From Methanosarcina siciliae T4/M (GTDB lineage Archaea > Halobacteriota > Methanosarcinia > Methanosarcinales > Methanosarcinaceae): a DNA stretch of 64,000 nucleotides. The stretch is taken from the NCBI RefSeq assembly GCF_000970085.1, contig NZ_CP009506.1, positions 310,001 through 374,000 on the forward strand. The letters run 5' to 3'. Shown piece by piece: positions 44,838-53,300 of the stretch (position 1 is its first letter; every line of letters starts with the position of its first letter). A program made the position numbers and the translations under genes. Under the pieces are notes generated by a model. That model made no database searches. It saw only the letters and a program-made list of their open reading frames with translations, and had not been told where the DNA came from.

Positions 44838-45276
44838 TTAAATAACAAGGCTATTCATTATTTTTTGTGGGAAGTTTAAAATTACGTTTTAAATTTGATA
44901 TAATATATATAAATGTTTGAAATGATTTATTGTGGGGAACTCCATTCAAAATAGATAATTATCTATTTTGCGTAGTTTGTGTAGTTACTTTTCAACTGAA
45001 AACTTATTTTTAGTCTCTATTATCAGCGAAGAGACATAAATATTATCTTTCATAGGATTTTAAGCTGTTGTTCAACTTTATTACTACTTTTAAAAGATAA
45101 ATGTAATTTTTTTCCAAATATGGTATTTTTAATACATATTTTTACTTGGAAACCTCTTTATGTATATTTATTGTCAAAAATAGGTGATTTGAATCCTTTA
45201 TTTGTATACTTATTTTTAAGGGGTTATAACTATATGTCGTACAAAAACGCCATCTAGTAATCATTTTATCCGAATA
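44838..45276. other. AT-rich gap before the first cobN-like gene
   Basis: No gene or repeat is recognised; several long A/T runs and TATA-like strings such as TATAATATATATAAATG (near 44900). Confidence 0.45.
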
Positions 45277-45310
45277 GCTAATAATTGTTAGCCAAAAACT
45301 GCTTTTTATG
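45277..45310 (+). promoter_or_regulatory. Shared regulon element (copy 2) before cobN-like gene 1
   Basis: GCTAATAATTGTTAGC (45277-45292), which is itself palindromic at its ends (GCTAA-N6-TTAGC), a 10-nt spacer, then TTTTTATG (45303-45310). The predicted leader to the ATG at 45566 is about 230 nt. Confidence 0.6.
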
Positions 45311-45565
45311 TATTTTATTCCCTAAAGCTCCGAATGTTAAATATATAATACAGAATCGGCTGCTCATTAGTTTTTGGAGGTTCCCGGATTGATTTGTCTG
45401 TTTGAATCGAGAGCTTCCTCTTTCATTGTATATACTTGACGGCTGTTTTCATGTATATTCTAAAAATTCGGAAACTTTCACTCAAAACTAAACTGGTGGG
45501 CCAGGCGTCCTGGTTATTTTTCTATTGGGGTGCCGCAGGTTCATTATAATTCTACTGGGGATAAG

Positions 45566-48500
45566 ATGCATACGGCACGAAGCAGATTACTGGTTTTATG
45601 TGCAGTTTTCTTTTTACTGTTTGCACAGAATGTATCGGCTGATGAAAATCATGTAAATATCACTTTTATCTGTTATGACGGAAACGCTTTGAATGCAGCA
45701 GAGCAGTCCAATCCGTATAATGCAAGTATAAATGTAACTTATATTTCGGGTTATTCGGACTTTTCCAATGTCACTATTGAAAACCAGGATGTAATATTTA
45801 CCTATATGTTATGGTCTCAGTACCAGTATATCGGAGACGATCTTGAAAGGGCTCATGAAAACGGAACCGCTCTCATAGATATTACCTCTATGATGGACCC
45901 GACATACATCAATACCTCAAGTTACGACATGATACTGTCGGGGACCAAGCCTTATAATTCTACTGAAGAAAAATACTTTTACAGCATGGGTCCGACAGGA
46001 ATTTTGCTGAAAAACACTGAAAATTTCCTTATATATCTGGCAAAAACTTACGGGGATAAACCCGAGCTTACTGACAGCTGGGTTTACAATGATCCCATAG
46101 AATTCCCTGACGCTGCACTCTATCATCCGGACTCCCGTTCCTCTTTGAATGAGTTGGAACCTGACTGGTTTGAAAACACCACGGATTACCTTGACTGGTA
46201 CTCCAATTCAACTGTGAATGAGTCTCAACATGTTTACGATAAGAACAAACCTACCATAGGGATCTGGTTCCATGCTTCAGATTATACGGCTGGCAACCTT
46301 GAAGTCATAGATTACCTTATCCGGGATCTTGAAAGCAAGGGTTGCAACGTAATTGCAGGTTTTGAAACTTTTAATGATATTCATAATTTTTACTTTGATG
46401 AAAATGGAGATCCTCTTGTCCAGTGCGTAATTTCTCTCAAGAGTTTCCGGTTGAATTACGAGGACCCTGATAAAGGAATAGAGGAACTTGAAGCTCTTGA
46501 TGTCCCGATCTTGAGAGGTATGGTGGTTTCAAATCCTGCCGACTCTTCCGATACGGCTGATAGCAACAGGGGCATTCCCAACAGCGAGGTTGTGTACAAG
46601 ACCCTGCTTCCGAGCATTGACGGGATTTTTGAGTACATCGTGATAGGAATTGATAATTACGATTCCGAAACCGGGGAAAGCAACTACGAACCCCTCCCCG
46701 ACCAGGTTGACTGGATCTCAGATAGGGCGATAAACTGGGCGGACCTGAAGTTAAAGGATAATGAGGACAAGAAAGTCGCTGTTATCTATTACAACTACCC
46801 TTCCGGAAAAGACAACATCGGGGCAAGCTACCTTAATAGCACCAAGAGCATGCTTGACCTTATCGATGCGATGAATGAAAGTGGGTATGAAGTTTCAGGA
46901 ATTCCGGATAACAGCAGCGAGCTTCTGGAAATGATGCAGGCACAGGGAATAAATGCCGGGTCCTGGGCTCCGGGTGTCATGAACGAAATGGTAGAAAACC
47001 GGACAGAATGGGGCCTGTATCTCATACCCATGGAAACCTACAGGGAATGGTTTGAGTCGGAAATTCCGGAAGACCTGAGGTCCGATGTAGTAGAGGAATG
47101 GGGCGAGCCCTGGGCTGAGGACCTTCCCCAGAATAAGAATCTCATGATCTATGAAAACGAGACAGGACAGTATATTGTAATCCCTGCGGTGCGTTTTGGG
47201 AATGTCTGGCTTATGCCCCAGCCTGCCAGGGGCTTCCTGCAAAATGACGACACCCTTTACCACAGCAGCCTCGTGCCTCCCCCCCACCAGTACATAGCTT
47301 TCTACCTCTGGCTGAACCATGAATGGAAGCCCGATGCAGTTATCCACATGGGGACCCACGGTACGCACGAGTGGCTTCCGGGCTCTACCTACGGCATGAA
47401 CAGGACCTCTGACTGGGCGCCTTTGCTGCTTCAGGATATTCCTAATATCTATCCTTACATAGTTGCCAACGTAGGAGAAGGGCTGACTGCCGAGTACAGG
47501 GGTAATGCCCTGATTATCGACCACCTCACTCCTACCCTTGAACGCAGCGGGCTTTACGGAGACCTGGTCAACCTTTCAATCAGTGTGGAGCAATATTATG
47601 ATCCTGCCATTTCCACACAGACAAAGGCAAGTTACCAGAAAACCATAGTTGACCAGATAATTGAACTTAACCTGGATGTTGACCTGGGACTCGATAACGC
47701 AACAGCTCTCAGGGATTACAGTGAAGAGGAGTTTACGGCTTTCGTAAAGAACGTCCTGCATGAGTATCTTGAAGACGTGGGGGGAGAAAACATTCCTTAC
47801 GGGATGCATGTCCTTGGCCAGGTGCCCTCAACAAACATGACAGATCCTGAGAAAGACGAGCTCTCTGCAATGGTAAGGTCCATGCTCGGAGGAAATTTCG
47901 AGGACAATGTTACAGCAGCCTTCTATCCGGAGTCGGTTTACCCGCTAGGGATTCCATTGAATGATACGAAAGTTAACAGGCTTGTCTGGGAGGTAATGAC
48001 CAATAATACCGGGGTTACTGCGGCGCAGCTTGAGGTTTACGGGACAAGCAACAGTTCGGTTACCCTTGACCTTGAACGCGGGCTGGAGTACAGGAGCAGG
48101 CTTCTCGACTGCGATGTGGAGATTGCCAGAGTCCTTTCCGCCTTAAACGGAGGCTTTATCCCTCCCGGACCGGGTACGGACCCTGTTATGAACCCTGATG
48201 CTGTACCGACGGGAAGGAACTTCTACGGCATCAACTCAAAGCTCTATCCTTCAAAGGCAACCTGGGACCTCGGAAAATCCCTTGCAATCCAGCTGCTTGA
48301 GGACTATCACGATAAATATGGGGAATATCCGGAAAAGGTTTCTTTCTCAAGGTTCGGGGTAGAATTTATCCGTGACCACGGGACCCTGGAAGCCGAAGTG
48401 CTCTACATGCTCGGAGTGCAGCCTGTCTGGGACGAGTACGGTTACGTAACCGGGGTTGAGGAAATTCCTGAAGAAGAACTGCTTCCGAACTATGACACTT

Positions 48501-49879
48501 CTAAGCCCGGGAGGCCGCGTATCGATATCGTCTATACGACCGCAGGCATGAGGGACGCTTTCCCGGACAAGATCAAAATGGTAGACCAGGCCGTAAAACT
48601 TGCAAGCTCGCTTCCTTCGGAAAACTATCCCAACTACGTGAACCAGAGTTCGCTTGCTATCTACGATGCCCTGCTTGAGGCAGGATACGACAGTGAGACT
48701 GCAACAAAGCTCTCAACAATGCGCTGCTTTGCGGTAATGGACGGGACTTATGAGGTCGGGGTCTCAAATGCTATCGGTGCGAGTGGCAGCTGGGATAACG
48801 AAGAGGCGATTGCAAACGTATACCTGGACAAGATGGGTTATGCTTACGGTGAAGATTTCTGGGGCATAAAATGCAGAGAACTCCTTGAAGGGAACCTGAA
48901 AAATGTAGAAGCCTCCGTACATTCGGACTCTTCAAACCTTTATGACACTCTTGACAACGATGACTTCTTCCAGTATTTCGGAGGCCTTAACCTGGCTACT
49001 AGATATGTAAGGGGAGATGGCAAAACTCCGGAAATGTACGTTTCGGATACCAGAGACTCTAACAATGCTCAGATGGTTGGAATGGAGGAGTACCTGAGCA
49101 AGAACCTGAGGTCCAGGTATTTCAATGAGAAATGGATTGAAGGGATGCAGGGCGCCGGTTATTCGGGCGGCAGGATGATGTCCGAGTTCGTGAACAACCT
49201 TTTCGGCTGGGAAGTCAGTGATCCGGACCTTGTGGACGATACGGTCTGGGAGCAGGTCTACGAGACTTACGTCAATGACCCTTCCATGAAAGATTGGTTC
49301 AAGCAGAATAACCCCGATGCTTACCAGTCCATAACCGCCAGGATGCTCGAAGCTGTCAGGCACGGTTACTGGGAACCGTCGGATGAGATTATTGAGAGCC
49401 TTGCAACAGCATATGAAGAATCCGTGGCTGAAAACGGAGCTACATGTTGCCACCATACCTGCGGAAACCCCCTGCTTGACAAATTCGTCAGCGGAATTGT
49501 CTCTGTTCCCGGCTACTCCGAACAACTGAAAGCAGCAACCCAGGCCAAAACTCCGGAAACTACGGAAGAGACGCAGAGCAGTAGAAGTAGTAGTAGCCAC
49601 AGTACCGGAAATGCTACCGTAGTCTCAAAAGAAAGTACATACAGTAACCAGACCACTCAGGATTCCGACGCCGGGTATGGCATGGATTCTCCTGAATCTT
49701 CTTCCTCTTCTGAGCAATCCGCAGATTCCGATTATGTGGAAGGCTACGAGATGCAGAGGGACCCGGTTGAAGAAGAAAGTGGAGGTATGTCCTTCTCGGG
49801 ATCCGATGTCGCCGGAGTTCTCTTCGTGATTGTGGCAGTGGGTGGAATTTACCTGGGAATGCGGAAAAAGAAGATGTAA
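45566..49879 (+). CDS. Surface-anchored CobN/Mg-chelatase H-like protein 1
   Basis: 1,437 residues: signal peptide (RLLVLCAVFFLLFAQNVSADE), a full CobN-type chelatase region from about 30 to 1,310, a Ser-rich linker, and a C-terminal transmembrane helix ending MRKKKM. The metal-site motif HMGTHGTHEWLPG is intact near residue 595, and CHHTCGNPLL lies near 1,295. Cytoplasmic CobN inserts cobalt with ATPase partners CobS/CobT; here the signal peptide and anchor put it outside, and no AAA+ partner is visible. Binding or demetallation of a corrinoid, heme or similar is a reasonable guess. An in-frame GTG at 45530 precedes the better ATG (GGGGATAAG). Confidence 0.85.
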   Translation: MHTARSRLLVLCAVFFLLFAQNVSADENHVNITFICYDGNALNAAEQSNPYNASINVTYISGYSDFSNVTIENQDVIFTYMLWSQYQYIGDDLERAHENGTALIDITSMMDPTYINTSSYDMILSGTKPYNSTEEKYFYSMGPTGILLKNTENFLIYLAKTYGDKPELTDSWVYNDPIEFPDAALYHPDSRSSLNELEPDWFENTTDYLDWYSNSTVNESQHVYDKNKPTIGIWFHASDYTAGNLEVIDYLIRDLESKGCNVIAGFETFNDIHNFYFDENGDPLVQCVISLKSFRLNYEDPDKGIEELEALDVPILRGMVVSNPADSSDTADSNRGIPNSEVVYKTLLPSIDGIFEYIVIGIDNYDSETGESNYEPLPDQVDWISDRAINWADLKLKDNEDKKVAVIYYNYPSGKDNIGASYLNSTKSMLDLIDAMNESGYEVSGIPDNSSELLEMMQAQGINAGSWAPGVMNEMVENRTEWGLYLIPMETYREWFESEIPEDLRSDVVEEWGEPWAEDLPQNKNLMIYENETGQYIVIPAVRFGNVWLMPQPARGFLQNDDTLYHSSLVPPPHQYIAFYLWLNHEWKPDAVIHMGTHGTHEWLPGSTYGMNRTSDWAPLLLQDIPNIYPYIVANVGEGLTAEYRGNALIIDHLTPTLERSGLYGDLVNLSISVEQYYDPAISTQTKASYQKTIVDQIIELNLDVDLGLDNATALRDYSEEEFTAFVKNVLHEYLEDVGGENIPYGMHVLGQVPSTNMTDPEKDELSAMVRSMLGGNFEDNVTAAFYPESVYPLGIPLNDTKVNRLVWEVMTNNTGVTAAQLEVYGTSNSSVTLDLERGLEYRSRLLDCDVEIARVLSALNGGFIPPGPGTDPVMNPDAVPTGRNFYGINSKLYPSKATWDLGKSLAIQLLEDYHDKYGEYPEKVSFSRFGVEFIRDHGTLEAEVLYMLGVQPVWDEYGYVTGVEEIPEEELLPNYDTSKPGRPRIDIVYTTAGMRDAFPDKIKMVDQAVKLASSLPSENYPNYVNQSSLAIYDALLEAGYDSETATKLSTMRCFAVMDGTYEVGVSNAIGASGSWDNEEAIANVYLDKMGYAYGEDFWGIKCRELLEGNLKNVEASVHSDSSNLYDTLDNDDFFQYFGGLNLATRYVRGDGKTPEMYVSDTRDSNNAQMVGMEEYLSKNLRSRYFNEKWIEGMQGAGYSGGRMMSEFVNNLFGWEVSDPDLVDDTVWEQVYETYVNDPSMKDWFKQNNPDAYQSITARMLEAVRHGYWEPSDEIIESLATAYEESVAENGATCCHHTCGNPLLDKFVSGIVSVPGYSEQLKAATQAKTPETTEETQSSRSSSSHSTGNATVVSKESTYSNQTTQDSDAGYGMDSPESSSSSEQSADSDYVEGYEMQRDPVEEESGGMSFSGSDVAGVLFVIVAVGGIYLGMRKKKM

Positions 49880-49892
49880 AATTCGTATGGAA

Positions 49893-49930
49893 GAAAAGAA
49901 CTTTTATTTTGTGTTCTTTTCTTTTCCTTT
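49893..49930 (+). terminator. Terminator after cobN-like gene 1
   Basis: GAAAAGAAC (49893-49901) pairs with GTTCTTTTC (49913-49921); T-rich sequence follows. Confidence 0.55.
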
Positions 49931-50024
49931 TTATTTTTCTTTTCACTTTTCCTTTTTACCTTTTCGTTCTTTTGCAATTCTCTTTCTTACGCAGGCATTC
50001 TAATGTTTTTTTGTTATCTATTTG

Positions 50025-50060
50025 GCTAACAATTCTTACCCTAAATCACAGGTTTTTATG
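50025..50060 (+). promoter_or_regulatory. Shared regulon element (copy 3) before cobN-like gene 2
   Basis: GCTAACAATTCTTACC (50025-50040), a 12-nt spacer, then TTTTTATG (50053-50060). The leader to the ATG at 50392 would be about 310 nt. The next 40 nt also resemble the region after copy 4 (AAAGTAAA ... GTTAAAAT). Confidence 0.6.
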
Positions 50061-50198
50061 CAGGTAAAGTAAACCTGAGTTAAAATTGCCAAATATACAT
50101 CCTTATTTAAGGATAAAAGTTGATGCGTTTCGAGGCTACAGTTCTTTAAAATGTCTTCCAATTTTTTCATCTGGATGATGTTTTCTTGCTGTATTAAT

Positions 50199-50214
50199 AA
50201 GTAAAGTTTACTTT
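50199..50214 (+). promoter_or_regulatory. Palindrome AAGTAAA-G-TTTACTT before cobN-like gene 2
   Basis: A perfect 7-1-7 palindrome followed by T, lying 174 nt after the start of the regulon element. The same 16 bases at the same distance occur before cobN-like gene 3. It may be an operator or a leader RNA hairpin. Confidence 0.5.
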
Positions 50215-50391
50215 ATTTATTTGTATAATATGAGATTTTTTTTCCTTCAAATCTGATCCATCAGGTTTGCTGGTGAAATGAGTTAAAATGAGTTAAACTG
50301 AAATTTTAAGAGTACTCCCCAAGCAGCATGCAGTTTCGAGATTGTACTCCGGTATCCTGGCAGAACCGAACAATTATTTGGAGAAAAGGTT

Positions 50392-53300
50392 ATGATAAAA
50401 TATTTGAAAGAAGGAACAACCCCTTTGAATAAAAAAATTAAAATTTACGGTTTAGTTCTATTGATGCTTTTTTTACTGGTTTCAACTGCTCAGGCATCTG
50501 AAAGTGATGGTGTGCAGTATGAACTGGTTGCAAATACGATCTGTGATGAAAATGGATATTATGTTTTTAATAATATCCCTGATGGCAACTATACTCTCGT
50601 TGCAACGAATTACTCTGATGATAGAAATATATGGTATACAGCTTCATTGAATATTACGGTGCAAGATACTGATCTGGTTGACCGGAATCTTCGGATAAAC
50701 AGTAGCAATAATATTGACCCTTATTGGGTGCAGGATTTACTGAATAATTCTTCTGCTACGGTTGATTCTGTTGCGGGGTTCTCTGTCTCCGGAATTTCTT
50801 ATGTTAGGAGTCTTGATTATCCGAGAATGAGTACTGTTATTTTGCTAAAAAGTACTTCCGATGATGGATTTGTAAATCTTACGTACATCTCTGATTCTTC
50901 CGACTCTGATTCTTCTGATCAAAATGAGACGGAATCCCAGGACTCAGAAGAAAATCAGGACTCTACATCCGGATCTTTTTTCAAGTTCTTTGGCAACACT
51001 ACAAGTGATGAGAACGGAGAATTCCTTTTCTCAGATATTCCGGATGGGGACTACCGGCTTTCTGCTGTAATCTACAGTTCTTCCATGGGAGGAATGTGGC
51101 TTACCAATGAAAGCGAGTTCAGTATTGAAGATGGTCAGCCTGTAAATCTCACCTTTACCATGAGAAGTAATGAGAGCATCGACGATGAAGAGATCCTCGG
51201 TTACCTTGACAGAACTACCATTTCCGGCCTGACTCTCAGCAAGTCCGGGGATATCAAGGCTGGAACGGACCTTGTCCTTACCACTCAGGATGAAGAGTTC
51301 GTTGCCAACACTACAAGCGATGCAAATGGGGAATACCTTTTCTCAGATGTTCCGAATGGAGACTACCGGCTTTCTGCTGTAATCTACAGTTCTTCCATGG
51401 GAGGAATGTGGCTTACCAATGAAAGCGAATTCAGCATTGAAGATGGTCAGCCTGTAAATCTCACTTTTGCCATGAGAAGTAATGAGAGCATCGACGATGA
51501 AGAGATCCTCGGTTACCTTGACAGAACTACCATTTCCGGCCTGACTCTTAGCAAATCAGGGGATATCAAGGCCGGGACCGATCTTGTCCTTACCACTCAG
51601 GATGAAGAATTCGTTGCCAACACCACCAGTGATGACAATGGGGAATACCTTTTCTCAGATGTACCGAATGGAGACTACCGGCTTTCTGCCGTAATCTACA
51701 GTTCTTCCATGGGAGGAATGTGGCTTACCAATGAAAGCGAATTCAGCATTGAAGATGGTCAGCCTGTAAATCTCACTTTTGCCATGAGAAGTAATGAGAG
51801 CATTGACCATGAAGAGATCCTCGGATATCTTGACAGAACTACCGTTTCCGGCCTGACTCTCAGCAAGTCCGGGGCTATTAAGGCCGGGACCGACCTGGTA
51901 CTCCTGAAAAAGACATCCGGCTCTTCGGCTCAGGATTCGGATTCTTCAAATTCGGGTAGCACTTCCCACTTAAATGTAGCTATAATCACGGGATACTCAA
52001 ATTATGACCTTAAATTAAATGCTCTTGCGGAGAGGATCAACGGCAACTCTTCTCTTAATCTGAGTGTTTCCTATTACCTGCCTGCCACAAGTGGAGGGGA
52101 TGTTGATCTCAGTGATATGGATATAATTTATATCAATATGTTTACCGACAGCGCCAGTAAACTTGAAAATACTGTCAATGAAGCGATCGCAAACGGAGCG
52201 GTTGTCATAGGCTATAACACTTATCTGCCTGATAACATAGACAACTCGTCCCTTCCTTCTTCGTTTTCTGATGTAGGAGAGCTCAAAACCTATCTTCAGG
52301 ATTACTGGGTGTACGGGGCTACGAATGACGCAAACTTTGATAACCTGATTTTCTATCTGGCACAGACTTTCTATGGCCGGGATGACCTTCAGGTCTCAGC
52401 TCCTGAAGGAGCTGCCAGCTCCATTTATCATCCGGGTATGGTTAACAGTTCTTATTTTACTGCCAATGCGAGTGAATACTTCGAATGGTATGGCAGCAGG
52501 AATGAAAGCGAACATTCTTTCGACAAAAACGCTCCCACGGTAGGGATACTGTTCTACCTCTCCTATTATCCTGCGGACATGCAGCCTATCGATGCTCTCA
52601 TAGAGGAGTTTGAGTCCCGGGGTGTGAATGTCATAGCATGCTACGGGTCCAGCAAGGAATCTGTTGACAAATTCCTCAATCATAACAGCTCTACGAAAGC
52701 CGACCTGATAGTCTCGACCACCTATCGCAGCCAGTATTTTGATATTGAAGCCCTGGGAGTTCCGGTTATCAACTGCGTCCTCAACGGTTACATGAACCTC
52801 AGCGAATGGCAGAATGTCAGCGACCCCCTGACAAATACCTATATGATCAGGCTGTACAGGCCCGAGACCTGGGGCTGGATCGACCCGATAATGATCGCTT
52901 CCAATGAGCTGGATAACGAAACAAATACCGAGGTGTATGTCCCTGTTGAGGCTCAGGTGGAATGGCTTGTTGACAGGGCAGTTGCCCAGACTGACCTTTC
53001 CGGCAAGGGTGAATCCGAGAAAAAAGTTGCAGTCCTCTATTACAGCCACGGATGCGGAAATGACAGCATAGGAGCTTCTTATCTTGAGGTTATCCCGAGT
53101 ATTAACAATCTCCTTGAAGGGATGGCCGATGCGGGATATGATATTGATAAGGAATCCATTCCGAATGAGAGTGAATTAACAAGTTTGATGTTAAAACAGG
53201 GTACGAATATAGGGACCTGGGCTCCGGGAGAGCTTGAAAGGCTTGTCGATTCAGGGGAAGTCGGGCTTATTCCAGAATCAACATACCTTGAATGGTTTTC

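Noticed and set aside
50995..51905. Regular 312-bp repeats considered as a CRISPR-like or satellite array
   Set aside because: They are in frame, encode 104-residue domains inside one large protein and have no spacers.
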